Shown here: in pieces, positions 8,955 through 16,976 of the stretch
Layout of the letters: every line of letters starts with the position of its first letter
How positions within the stretch are numbered: position 1 is the stretch's first letter
DNA from: CAZTHL01 sp964613585
GTDB lineage: Bacteria > Pseudomonadota > Alphaproteobacteria > DSM-16000 > Inquilinaceae
Length of the DNA stretch: 40,323 nucleotides
Direction: 5' to 3'
NCBI GenBank assembly: GCA_964613585.1
Contig: CAZTHL010000031.1
Location: 1 to 40,323 of the forward strand
Program-made: the position numbers and the translations under genes
The notes under the pieces: model-generated
What the model was told of the DNA's origin: nothing
The model's input: only the letters and a program-made list of their open reading frames with translations
Databases searched by the model: none

Positions 8955-10835
8955 ATGATCGGCAGGACCAGCGGGGAGGCTCCCGATGCGGCGGCCACAG
9001 GGACCGACTCTGGCGTCGCCGCGCCGACGATCCGACGATTGGGCCCCGAGCTCGTAAATTGCATCGCTGCCGGCGAGGTCATCGAACGACCGGCCGCCGC
9101 CGTCAAGGAACTCGTTGAGAATGCTCTTGATGCCGGTGCCCGCCAGATCGACGTCACCATTCGAGATGGCGGTCGCTCCCAGATTCTGGTGCGGGACGAC
9201 GGCCACGGCATGGATCGGGAGTCGCTGCTGCTGGCCGTGGAGCGCCATGCGACCTCCAAATTGCCCGAGGGCGACCTGCAGCAGATAAGGAGCCTCGGCT
9301 TCAGGGGGGAGGCGCTTCCATCGATCGGGGCCGTCAGCCGGCTTCGCTTGACGAGCCGCAGTCGGCGCGCCAGCAATGCTTGGCAGTTGGAAGTCGAGGG
9401 TGGGCGGCTCGGTACCATCGGCCCCGCGGCGCTGGCTGCGGGAACCATGGTGGAGATACGAGATCTCTTCTTCGCTACCCCGGCTCGTTTGAAGTTTCTC
9501 AAGAGCGTTCGCAGCGAGGGGGCCGCGTGTCGAGACATGCTCGAGCGCCTTGCCATGTCGCGCCCGGATGTCGGGTTCTCCCTGCAAGGCGACGGGCGCA
9601 TGGCCCTCCGTCTCAACGCGCCAAGTGGCGATATCGCGAATGCGCGATGGGACCGGCTCGCCGCGATCCTGGGCCGCGATACCGGCGATAATCTCGTCCC
9701 CGTAAACGAGGAGCGCGACGGATTTCGGCTCCTGGGCTATGCCGGCCTGCCCACGTTGCACCGTGTCTCCACTCATGGACAGTACGTCTTCGTCAACAAT
9801 CGGCCGGTTCGAGACAAGCTGATGCTTGGAGCCATTCGGGGAGCATATCGGGATCTGGTGCCGCGGGATCGTCACGCCGTCGCCGTGCTTTTCCTGGAGG
9901 TTCCCTACGCCGAGGTCGACGTGAACGTTCATCCGACCAAGACCGAAGTCCGGTTCCGCGATGCCGTTCCTATTCGGAACCTCATCGTTGCCGGTGTGCG
10001 GCGGGGCTTGGCGGCGGCTGGTCACAAGACCTCGGGTCATTTGGGCCATGCGGCCGTCAACGCCTTCGCCCGTTCGAACGGGCGGGCGGGTCCGTATTCG
10101 TCTCGGCCCGCTTGGGCAGAGCTTGCGGAGGTGGGAGATCAGTACCAGGCGCCATTTGGGCCGCCGTCGGTGCGGACAGCGATCGAGCGCGGATCGTCGT
10201 CCGAGGCTCCCGCGCGGTCGGAGGAAGTACCCGAGCACACCACCAGCGAGGCGAGCCGGTACCCGCTAGGGGCGGCCTGCGCCCAGGTGCACGGAACATA
10301 CATTATCGCCCAGACCCGCGAAGGCGTTGTCATCGTCGATCAGCATGCCGCCCACGAGCGACTCGTGTACGAACGGCTGAAACAGGCATTGCTGCAAGAA
10401 GAGGTGGCCAGTCAGCGGCTTTTGATGCCTGTGGTGATCGATGTTTTCGAGACACAAGCAGATCGATTGCGCCAATGCTCACCCCACTTGGTAAAGCTTG
10501 GCCTGGATGTTGAGCCTTTCGGACCAGGAGCGGTGCTCGTGCGGGCTGTTCCGAGCCTCTTGAACGGGGCTGACGTCCCTGCCTTAATCCGCGATATTGC
10601 TGAAGAGCTCGTGGGTACAGCGGGCCCCGAGGTGCTGAAGGGGCGTCTTGATGCCGTATGCTCGACCATGGCCTGCCATGGCAGCGTGCGCGCTCATCGA
10701 AGACTTTCCGTCGAAGAGATGAATGCGCTGCTTCGACAAATGGAGGCAACCCCCTTTTCCGGGCAATGCAATCATGGCCGCCCAACCTATGTGGCGCTCA
10801 AGCTGAGCGATATCGAGCGCTTATTCGGACGTTGA
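8955..10835 (+). CDS. mutL: DNA mismatch repair protein MutL
   Basis: 626 residues, normal for MutL. The GHKL ATPase half is complete: IAAGEVIERPAAAVKELVEN with the catalytic Glu, DDGHGM, and GFRGEAL. The C-terminal half carries the metal-binding endonuclease motif DQHA(x2)E(x4)E at about residue 462 (DQHAAHERLVYE). It also has the accessory motifs ACHGSVRA and CNHGRPT near the end. This is therefore the nicking type of MutL, which cuts the new strand after MutS recognises a mismatch, as expected where MutH is absent. The ATG at 8955 has no clear ribosome site, and the first ~25 residues look non-conserved, so a later start is possible. It converges with the HD-GYP gene, only 33 bases apart. 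Confidence 0.97.
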   Translation: MIGRTSGEAPDAAATGTDSGVAAPTIRRLGPELVNCIAAGEVIERPAAAVKELVENALDAGARQIDVTIRDGGRSQILVRDDGHGMDRESLLLAVERHATSKLPEGDLQQIRSLGFRGEALPSIGAVSRLRLTSRSRRASNAWQLEVEGGRLGTIGPAALAAGTMVEIRDLFFATPARLKFLKSVRSEGAACRDMLERLAMSRPDVGFSLQGDGRMALRLNAPSGDIANARWDRLAAILGRDTGDNLVPVNEERDGFRLLGYAGLPTLHRVSTHGQYVFVNNRPVRDKLMLGAIRGAYRDLVPRDRHAVAVLFLEVPYAEVDVNVHPTKTEVRFRDAVPIRNLIVAGVRRGLAAAGHKTSGHLGHAAVNAFARSNGRAGPYSSRPAWAELAEVGDQYQAPFGPPSVRTAIERGSSSEAPARSEEVPEHTTSEASRYPLGAACAQVHGTYIIAQTREGVVIVDQHAAHERLVYERLKQALLQEEVASQRLLMPVVIDVFETQADRLRQCSPHLVKLGLDVEPFGPGAVLVRAVPSLLNGADVPALIRDIAEELVGTAGPEVLKGRLDAVCSTMACHGSVRAHRRLSVEEMNALLRQMEATPFSGQCNHGRPTYVALKLSDIERLFGR

Positions 10836-10868
10836 TGCATGATTTTGGGACGACCGCGGTCTTCAAGA

Positions 10869-11612
10869 TCAGTGCGGACTGGAATCGTATATATAACAAA
10901 ATTCGTTCTGAAGCTTGACAAGCATGGTGAGAAGTTCGGGCTCGAAGTGGGCGGGGGATGTTCGATCATCGCCTTCGAGCATGATCGACAGCGCCTTTTG
11001 GTGATCGAACGCGGGCTTGTAGCTCCGGGGCATCCGCAAGGCATCATAGGTATCGGCGAGAGCGATGATCCGACCCGTGATTGGGATCGACTCTCCTGCA
11101 AGTCCATTCGGATATCCGGACCCGTCCCACCGTTCGTGATGTGTCAGGGCAATCAGAGACGCTTCCCGTAGGTCGGGGTGGGGGGCTCCGGACAGCATGG
11201 CATGTCCAATAAAGGTATGGCTCCGCACGATCGCCCGCTCGCGCTCATTGAGCGGTCCCGGCCGATGCAGCAGGACCGGCGGAACGCCAATTTTTCCGAC
11301 GTCGTGAAGTGGAGCCACAAGCTGAAACCATTGACGGCGACACGACGACCAGCCCAGTTCTCTTGTAATGCAGTCAACGTACTTCCCGATCCGGCGAAGG
11401 TGCGGCCCGGTCTCCCGGCTGTGTCGCTCGGTGGCCGACAAAAGTGTCGCGACTGCCTTGGCAAAGCACGCGGGCACGCGCTTCATCGCGGGCAGCGCGC
11501 CGGCCGTCGCCATAGATCTCGGCACGGCCAATCCTTCGAGCCTGTATTGCGCCGAAGTCGGGGACGACTTGAGGCGCTCGATGCCCGTCAACGCCGATGA
11601 ATTTCGGTGCAT
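10869..11612 (-). CDS. stand-alone HD-GYP domain protein (c-di-GMP phosphodiesterase type)
   Basis: 247 residues from the ATG at 11612 (AGAAGAAGAG upstream); a GTG at 11660 would add 16. The whole protein is essentially one HD-GYP domain: ERHSRETGPHLRRI (first metal ligand region), LHDVGKIGVP with the HD pair at 103-104, SHTFIGHAML, THHERWDGSGYPNGL with the GYP signature at 166-168, and ALADTYDAL. Such domains hydrolyse cyclic di-GMP. The usual N-terminal receiver domain is missing; residues 1-48 are not recognisable. It lies downstream of and in the same direction as the chvI-kinase operon but is 185 bases away with a possible terminator between, so it may have its own promoter. Confidence 0.88.
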   Translation of the reverse strand: MHRNSSALTGIERLKSSPTSAQYRLEGLAVPRSMATAGALPAMKRVPACFAKAVATLLSATERHSRETGPHLRRIGKYVDCITRELGWSSCRRQWFQLVAPLHDVGKIGVPPVLLHRPGPLNERERAIVRSHTFIGHAMLSGAPHPDLREASLIALTHHERWDGSGYPNGLAGESIPITGRIIALADTYDALRMPRSYKPAFDHQKALSIMLEGDDRTSPAHFEPELLTMLVKLQNEFCYIYDSSPH

Positions 11613-11685
11613 GGCTCTTCTTCTGCTCGAAGCGCACAACTGTTCAAGGACAAGCCGCACGTCGACTATCGCAAAATGATAAGCT

Positions 11686-11704
11686 CAGCCGGGTCGATCG
11701 GCTG
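11686..11704 (-). terminator. possible terminator after the ChvI-partner kinase
   Basis: Read on the minus strand, CAGCCG-(7)-CGGCTG is followed by the T-rich AGCTTATCATTTT. It is about 90 bases past the kinase stop. The stem is only 6 bp, so this is tentative; it could also be part of the HD-GYP gene's leader. Confidence 0.35.
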
Positions 11705-11796
11705 GGACAAAAGTGTGACAGGTATCAAATGTTTTTCGCGCCATGGAACAAGTCGACGAGGAACGACGTGGGACAAAGAAGGATCGGCGGAGCGCC

Positions 11797-13311
11797 TCAG
11801 GTGGCCAGCGGCAGCTCGATCTGTACGCACAGGCCGCCCCGAAGCCGGTTCTCGGCCCAAACCCGGCCACCGACAGCCTCGACGTTCTGGCGGGCAATCC
11901 ACAGGCCAATGCCGAAATGGGCCGGGCTGACATCGAGCGAGTTTTCGCCATAGCTTTGCGGAATGCGCCGGTCGGAGAAATATCGCTCGAAGATGCGCTC
12001 GAGGTTGGGTGGCGATACTCCAGGTCCTTCGTCCTCGATCCGCATCACGGCGCGGCGTCCATTGCGTCGAGCCGTGATCTCGATCCGTCCTCCCCGTGGA
12101 GAAAAGCTTGCGGCATTGTCGACAATGATCTCGACCACCGTTTCGAGAAGGTCCTCGCTCGCTCGAACCTTCATGCCGTGATCAAGATCGGCGATGAATT
12201 GAAGACGGCTCGCTGCGTGCAGCTGGGCATAACTCGTCACCATGCGTTCCAGCAGATCGGCCAGATCGACCTGGCTCGTAGCGGGTGTCATCAAGTCCGC
12301 GGTCGCCTCATCCAGATGCTGCGCGCACGAGACTAGATTGTCCAGCCGGGTCACGGCCTGCTCGGTCAGCTCTGCCGCTCGTCTTCCTCTTGGCTCGTCC
12401 CCTATGGCCCGCTTCATCGGCTCGAGGGATTGGCGAATGATGCCAAGCGGCGTCTTGAAGGCGTGGGCGTTGTCTTCGGCGGTCCGACGGATCGCCTCCG
12501 CGGACTGGCGCAATGTTTCGACCAGTCGATCGAAATCCTGAGCAACCGTATCCAGTTCAGGCACGCGATTTTGTGCGGCGAAGCTGCCTTCGGCGGGCAT
12601 GTCGGAGAAACCGATCCGACGCGCCAGCCGTCCAAATTGGACCAGATTGCGCCAGACATCAAAAAAGATTGCCAGGACCACAAAGGCCATGCCGAAATAG
12701 ATGAGAGCGGCAGCTTGCAGTTCCGGCGTTTTCCAGTAAGGCTGGCCGATGGCCGACCCAAGATAAGCCTCGGTGACGTGGCTGGTCACGAGAGCCCAGC
12801 AGCCGAAATCCGTGTTGATCGGCGTGATCGAGGTCAGGACCTCCTCCCCGCCTGTCTCTGTGGGCACCCGCAGCGCAAGCGGAAGATTGCCGCTGCAGGT
12901 TTGCCCCAGGCGCCCTAGAATACCTTGACGGATCAGGTGCTCACGCTCAGTGTCGAGCAGGGCCCGGGGCACGGACGGCACTGCTGCGACATAGAAGAAC
13001 CCTTGGGCGCCGTCAATCTGTGAGGGTCGAACCAAAAGCCTGATCCGAGCGCGATCATCGACAAGCCTGCTGAGGTGCGCCGTGATCTCAGCCGGGATCG
13101 GATTTTCAGCCGACTGCAATGAAGACTGTAGGGAGCGGGCAATCAGCTCTCCTTGAAGCTGAGCGCTTTGCTTCAAGAGAACCTGCTTTTCCTGATCGGC
13201 AGCCTTGAACTGATTATAAATGAGCAATGGTACGATCAAAAAGATCCCGATCAGGAAAATGAGGCGTACGGCAAGCGATCGAGATAACCAGAGAATCCGG
13301 CGTCTTTGCAC
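11797..13311 (-). CDS. membrane sensor histidine kinase, partner of ChvI
   Basis: 504 residues from a GTG at 13311, four bases after the chvI stop, so the two are translated together. Topology: TM1 at about 12-31 (LAVRLIFLIGIFLIVPLL), a ~165-residue periplasmic domain, TM2 at about 199-218 (QAAALIYFGMAFVVLAIFF), a linker, then the kinase core. The phospho-acceptor is His283 in AHAFKTPLG, the N box includes Asn399 (IIVDNAASFSPRGG), and the ATP-lid boxes are DEGPGVSP at 427 and FGIGLW at 466. The position and partner suggest the ChvG/ExoS role, an envelope or acid stress sensor. However, the H box (AHAFKTPL) differs from the canonical HELKNPL of ChvG, so I give no gene symbol. Confidence 0.9.
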   Translation of the reverse strand: MQRRRILWLSRSLAVRLIFLIGIFLIVPLLIYNQFKAADQEKQVLLKQSAQLQGELIARSLQSSLQSAENPIPAEITAHLSRLVDDRARIRLLVRPSQIDGAQGFFYVAAVPSVPRALLDTEREHLIRQGILGRLGQTCSGNLPLALRVPTETGGEEVLTSITPINTDFGCWALVTSHVTEAYLGSAIGQPYWKTPELQAAALIYFGMAFVVLAIFFDVWRNLVQFGRLARRIGFSDMPAEGSFAAQNRVPELDTVAQDFDRLVETLRQSAEAIRRTAEDNAHAFKTPLGIIRQSLEPMKRAIGDEPRGRRAAELTEQAVTRLDNLVSCAQHLDEATADLMTPATSQVDLADLLERMVTSYAQLHAASRLQFIADLDHGMKVRASEDLLETVVEIIVDNAASFSPRGGRIEITARRNGRRAVMRIEDEGPGVSPPNLERIFERYFSDRRIPQSYGENSLDVSPAHFGIGLWIARQNVEAVGGRVWAENRLRGGLCVQIELPLAT

Positions 13312-13315
13312 GTGA

Positions 13316-14083
13316 TCATCCGGCACTGCGCCCAAAGGCCCAATGATAGCCGAACCCCGCATAGTTCCTGATCTGATCAAACGTTGGATCGATTGCTCGG
13401 AACTTTTGGCGGATTCTCTTGATGAAGGCCCGAACGTTAGATCGATAGCCGACGTCACCATAGCCGGCAATAAACCCGGCCCCTCTAACGAGATCGTAGA
13501 TTTCCCGATACGACAAATCCGTGTCGGCCCGTCGCGCCAGAAGGCTGACAATCTTGAATTCGGTGACGGTCAGATCAACCATCTGACCGCGCCAGCTTGC
13601 CCGGCATGCCGCCATGTCGAGCTGCAATGGACCTAGCTCCATGAAGTCGGCCGGGTCAGGACGGCCTTCTTCGGTGATGCTGCTCTTGAGACCTTGTTCG
13701 ATGATCTGAATGCGTCTCAACAGAATTGTGAAGCTTCGCGATTTCTCAACGAAGTCAATCGCCCCTCCAGCCAATGCGGCTTCCTCATATATCTGATCAC
13801 TGAGCACGGTAAGGAAGATCACCGGCAGGTCGATCCCGACACTGCGCAAGCGGTGCAGCACCTGAATCCCGTCGATCCCGGGCATGCGCCAGTCGAGCAG
13901 AATGATATCCGCGCTACCTCCTGTCTCGAAATAGGTCAAGGCCGCTTGGCCGTCGCTCATCGAGACCACGTCATACCCTTCATCCGAAAGGTTCAGCCCG
14001 AGCGCTTCCCGAAAAAGATTATCGTCGTCAATCAGCGCAATGCGGACGCGGGTGACGCTGCGGGCAGTGGCCTCCTCAGCCAT
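13316..14083 (-). CDS. chvI: ChvI-type two-component response regulator
   Basis: 255 residues, OmpR class. The receiver has the acidic pair DDD at 19-21, phospho-acceptor Asp64 in LLDWRMPG, Thr92 and Lys114. The C-terminal winged helix is very characteristic of ChvI: SYREIYDLVRGAGFIAGYGD, RAFIKRIRQKFR, then NYAGFGYHW. ChvI regulators control envelope, exopolysaccharide and acid-response genes in alphaproteobacteria. The ATG at 14083 (MAEEATARSV) is preferred because it begins just before the receiver fold. The gene is 10 bases after a lipoprotein gene and 4 bases before the kinase gene, forming a three-gene operon. Composition here is near 55-58% GC, clearly below the DNA right of 14.3 kb. 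Confidence 0.92.
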   Translation of the reverse strand: MAEEATARSVTRVRIALIDDDNLFREALGLNLSDEGYDVVSMSDGQAALTYFETGGSADIILLDWRMPGIDGIQVLHRLRSVGIDLPVIFLTVLSDQIYEEAALAGGAIDFVEKSRSFTILLRRIQIIEQGLKSSITEEGRPDPADFMELGPLQLDMAACRASWRGQMVDLTVTEFKIVSLLARRADTDLSYREIYDLVRGAGFIAGYGDVGYRSNVRAFIKRIRQKFRAIDPTFDQIRNYAGFGYHWAFGRSAG

Positions 14084-14093
14084 GCCGGACCGT

Positions 14094-14705
14094 CTAGCTG
14101 CGTCGGGCTCGTGCTTGATTGACGAGCTCGCCAAAGCAGCGCTGGTCTCGACTGGCGGCATCGACTGCGGCGTTGCCGGACGTGGTGACATCATAGGAGA
14201 GAACACGGAAGTTGCGGGTAGAAAGTTCCATGAAGAGGAACACATTCAGGGTGCAGTTCTCCGTTCCGTATTGCAGGGACAGTGCCGGCGGCACCTCCTC
14301 CACCCAGGACGGTTCGCCGAACAGCGTGATCATGTCGGAGCGGTCGAAGCCGACAATGTCCTTCAATCGCGAGGCCGAGTTGGCCGCGCCGCCCACGGCG
14401 CCGGGCAGCGGCGACACCGTCGGCACTGCCGCCTCGCGGTCCACTCCCTCACCCGAGGTCCTCGAGCCCTCCGCGGCCGGCCTCGGCTGCCCTCTGGGCA
14501 CGGGCTCCACCGTTGCCAACCGCTTCGGGGGAGGCTCGGGCTTCGTCGGTGGGAGCGGTGGCTCGAACGGCGGGGTGGCCGAGACCACGGTGGGCGACGC
14601 CGGCTCCGAGACCCGAAGCTGCAGGTCCTCCTGCACGCAAGCGGCAAGGACCACCGCGCTCGCCAAAACCAGAGCCAAAGGCCGCACGCGCCGCCGCTCG
14701 GACAT
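14094..14705 (-). CDS. lipoprotein at head of the chvI operon
   Basis: About 203 residues from the ATG at 14705 (MSERRRVRP); an ATG at 14726 preceded by GGGGGTG is an alternative. A lipoprotein signal is clear: basic start, LALVLASAVVLAAC with the lipobox Cys at residue ~23. Residues ~40-110 are a proline-rich linker (PPFEPPLPPTKPEPPPKR). The C-terminal domain holds LKDIVGFDRSDMITLFGEPS and ALSLQYGTENCTLNVFLF. This is a pattern I know from small alphaproteobacterial lipoproteins that begin with 'L(V/I)Gxxxxxlxxl(F/L)GxP' and contain 'WQYxxxxCxLxxFLY'. Ending 10 bases before chvI, it may be the envelope component that feeds the kinase. The base composition changes sharply within this gene at about 14,280. 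Confidence 0.8.
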   Translation of the reverse strand: MSERRRVRPLALVLASAVVLAACVQEDLQLRVSEPASPTVVSATPPFEPPLPPTKPEPPPKRLATVEPVPRGQPRPAAEGSRTSGEGVDREAAVPTVSPLPGAVGGAANSASRLKDIVGFDRSDMITLFGEPSWVEEVPPALSLQYGTENCTLNVFLFMELSTRNFRVLSYDVTTSGNAAVDAASRDQRCFGELVNQARARRS

Positions 14706-15036
14706 AAGGTCGGAACCAGAAACCATCAGAGACACCCCCACTATAGTCCACCGGAGATGGGCTGTCCCGGGCAAATCGACAGGCGCGGCGGGTTTGCCGG
14801 GCCCGACACGCCGGCGGCGGAGAACTCTCGCATCGAATAACTAAACAGTGAGTTCAGGGCGATCGGGTTGCGTCGCCGGCCGCAGCGGCATAAACACGTC
14901 CTCAACAAACGGCCTTACAAAACGATGCATGCTCAATAAAGCATAGAAATCAATTGGGCATGTTGAGGGGATGAGATTCTATCGCTGAGAGAACGCCCAG
15001 ATACTGTCTAGGAAATCCCTAAAGGAGACTGGGACC
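14706..15036. promoter_or_regulatory. divergent promoter region, lipoprotein operon / DoxX-like gene
   Basis: A 331-base gap between divergent genes with no reading frame of note. An AT-richer pocket at 14,880-15,000 contains an imperfect inverted repeat, CATGCTCAA (14928-14936) facing TTGGGCATG (14954-14962), a candidate operator. AGGAG about nine bases before the ATG at 15037 is a good ribosome site for the plus-strand gene. Exact promoter boxes could not be assigned. Confidence 0.4.
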
Positions 15037-16227
15037 ATGGTAACACCGATTTGTAGCAGGGGCGGCCGAAGTGACACTACTGGCGGCCTTCGAGGAATAA
15101 GCAACGGAACGCTTTGGCTCATGGTCGTGGGCATTGCAGCCCTGATGCCGGGGCTGCTGGCGCCAAGCCCGGCCGCAGCCCACGAGGCCTGGGTGCTGAC
15201 GCCGGCCGAGATGATCGAGCTCTTGAGCTTGCCGACGCCGGCAATCTTCCATCAGCCGACCATTGCCAATGTCGCGATCAGCGTGCTGGCGCTGCTGGCG
15301 ATCGGCGCGGCCATGGTGGCCGAGCCGGTCTGGCAGGTCATCTCGCGCCAGCCCGCCGAGAAGGTGGCCGAGCGCTTCGGCGCCTTCATCCCGCTGGCGA
15401 TGCGGCTGTCCATGGCGGCGCTGTTCGTCCTGGCGGCGCTCGGCCTGATGCCACGGCACGGCACCGAGATCCTGACCATGCCGACGCTGATGTTCCCGGA
15501 CCTTGAACTGGGCGATCTCGGCCCCGGCTGGTCGTGGCTGGCGCCGGCGCAGCTCGCTCTCGCGGTCTGCCTGGTCTCGGGCCTGTTCGTCCGGGCCGCC
15601 GCGGCGGCGACCATCGGCCTCGCCGTCCTCGCCCATGCCCTGTTCGGCAACGTGATGTTCACCTACAGCCCGCACGTCGTCGCTCCGGCCCTGTTCCTGC
15701 TGTTCCGCGGCGCCGGCCGCTTCGCGCTCTCCATCCCGCCGCTGCCGGTGTTCGAGCGCAGCGCCCGTGCCCTCGAGGACTGGCCGGCCGAGCGCGTCCA
15801 GCTGCTGCTGCAGATCCTGATCGGTGCCGGCTTCGTCTACATGGGCGTCGCCTGGAAGCTGCTGCAGCCGACCCTGATCATGCACATCGTCGAGGCCGGC
15901 GGCGTGCCCCGGTTCGGCCTGCCGCTCGACATCTTCGCCTTCGCCATGGCCATGGTCGAGATCGTCGTCGGCCTGCTGGTGATGTTCGGCGTCCTCGTCC
16001 AGCCCATGTGCCTGGTCCTGTTCGGCGCCTTCGCCTTCATGTCGATCACCCTCGGCGAGAACCCGCTCATCCACATCCACATCTACGGCGTCATGATCGC
16101 GCTGCTGGTCCACGGTGCCGGCCGCTGGCAGCTGAGCCGCGCCCCCACGGCCGCCTGGGCCGAGGCCCTGGTCCCGCTGCTGCTGCCGCGCCGCCTGGTC
16201 CGCACCCTCAGCTTCGGAGGCCATTGA
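15037..16227 (+). CDS. DoxX/DoxD-like multi-pass membrane protein
   Basis: 396 residues. A hydrophobic segment at about 27-47 ending in SPAAAHEAW looks like a signal peptide or first TM helix. At least seven further hydrophobic helices follow, among them IANVAISVLALLAIGAAMVA, RLSMAALFVLAALGL, AQLALAVCLVSGLFV, LQILIGAGFVYMGVAWKLL, FAFAMAMVEIVVGLLVMFGV and YGVMIALLVHGAGRW. The second half resembles the four-helix DoxX/DoxD fold. Conserved-looking His residues (NPLIHIHIYG) could bind metal or heme, but this is only a guess. The next gene begins one base after the stop, so the two are an operon and probably work together in the envelope. No specific reaction can be assigned. Confidence 0.75.
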   Translation: MVTPICSRGGRSDTTGGLRGISNGTLWLMVVGIAALMPGLLAPSPAAAHEAWVLTPAEMIELLSLPTPAIFHQPTIANVAISVLALLAIGAAMVAEPVWQVISRQPAEKVAERFGAFIPLAMRLSMAALFVLAALGLMPRHGTEILTMPTLMFPDLELGDLGPGWSWLAPAQLALAVCLVSGLFVRAAAAATIGLAVLAHALFGNVMFTYSPHVVAPALFLLFRGAGRFALSIPPLPVFERSARALEDWPAERVQLLLQILIGAGFVYMGVAWKLLQPTLIMHIVEAGGVPRFGLPLDIFAFAMAMVEIVVGLLVMFGVLVQPMCLVLFGAFAFMSITLGENPLIHIHIYGVMIALLVHGAGRWQLSRAPTAAWAEALVPLLLPRRLVRTLSFGGH

Positions 16228-16228
16228 T

Positions 16229-16795
16229 ATGACCACCGCGACGACGATGACCAAAGCGCTCCCCCGGCCCCGCGGCTCCCTGCTGGTGACCCGCGCCGCC
16301 ACCCTGGTGATCGCCGCCGCGGCGGTCGGCTCGGTCGGGCTCTGGGTGCCGATGGCCAACAACGCCCGAAGCGCCCTGCCCGCCGGGGTGGTCGAGGTGG
16401 CGCCGGCCCAGCCGGCCCCGACCCTCGATGTCACGGTGGACGGCGACCCCAGCGCCGGCTGGACGCTCGCCATCGCCACCGAGAACTTCGACTTCCAGTC
16501 CGACGGGCGGCCGGAGGTCGAGGGCCGGCCGGTCGGCCACGCCCACGTCCATGTCAACGGTGAGAAGGTCGGCATGTCCTGGTTCCGCTCCTTCCACATC
16601 GGCCGGCTGCCGCCGGGGCGGAACGAGGTCCGGGTCACCCTGAACACCCCGACCCACGAGGCCTTCGTCGTCGCCGGCGGGCTGCTGAGCCGGACCCTGG
16701 TCATCGAGGTCGGCCAGGACCAGGTCGGCGACCCGCTCATCGCCCGCTCGCCGGCGCCGACCGCCGAGGCCATGAGCGCCCAGCTCCAGCTCTAG
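16229..16795 (+). CDS. membrane-anchored periplasmic protein, partner of the DoxX-like protein
   Basis: 188 residues. The ATG has GGAGG eight bases upstream and starts one base after the previous stop. Residues ~20-42 (VTRAATLVIAAAAVGSVGLWV) form a signal anchor. The remainder is a small beta-rich periplasmic domain: LDVTVDGDPSAGWTLAI, then GHAHVHVNGEKVGMSWFRSF, HIGRLPPGRNEVRVTLNT and THEAFVVAG. The 'HAHVHVNG..HIGxLPxGxNEVxVTLNxxxHxAF' pattern is recurrent in uncharacterised alphaproteobacterial periplasmic proteins. The several His residues could form a metal site, but that is inference. Tight coupling to the DoxX-like gene suggests a shared role. Confidence 0.72.
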   Translation: MTTATTMTKALPRPRGSLLVTRAATLVIAAAAVGSVGLWVPMANNARSALPAGVVEVAPAQPAPTLDVTVDGDPSAGWTLAIATENFDFQSDGRPEVEGRPVGHAHVHVNGEKVGMSWFRSFHIGRLPPGRNEVRVTLNTPTHEAFVVAGGLLSRTLVIEVGQDQVGDPLIARSPAPTAEAMSAQLQL

Positions 16796-16837
16796 CCGGA
16801 GCCAACCACAGAGCCACGCCCAGGAAGCCCGCGCGCG

Positions 16838-16872
16838 CGGCCGGATCCTTGTGATCCGGCCGTTTGCGTTTG
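16838..16872 (+). terminator. intrinsic terminator after the DoxX-like operon
   Basis: CGGCCGGATC (16838-16847) pairs perfectly with GATCCGGCCG (16853-16862) across a 5-base loop and is followed by TTTGCGTTTG. It lies about 40 bases past the stop at 16795. The perfect 10-bp stem plus T-rich tail makes this the best-supported terminator in the window. Confidence 0.75.
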
Positions 16873-16976
16873 CCCCACCGCCGGCCCGAAGGCTGTGGCA
16901 CAGTCTCCGGCACGGGGTCGGCCCGCCGCTCGGCAGCGCCGGTCCCGCCCCGCCGCCCCCGGGAGACCGGCCGCCG

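Noticed and set aside
14928..14962. Inverted repeat as a riboswitch or terminator
   Set aside because: The arms are 9 bases with a mismatch and far apart, with no aptamer-like conserved core. I treat it only as a possible operator.
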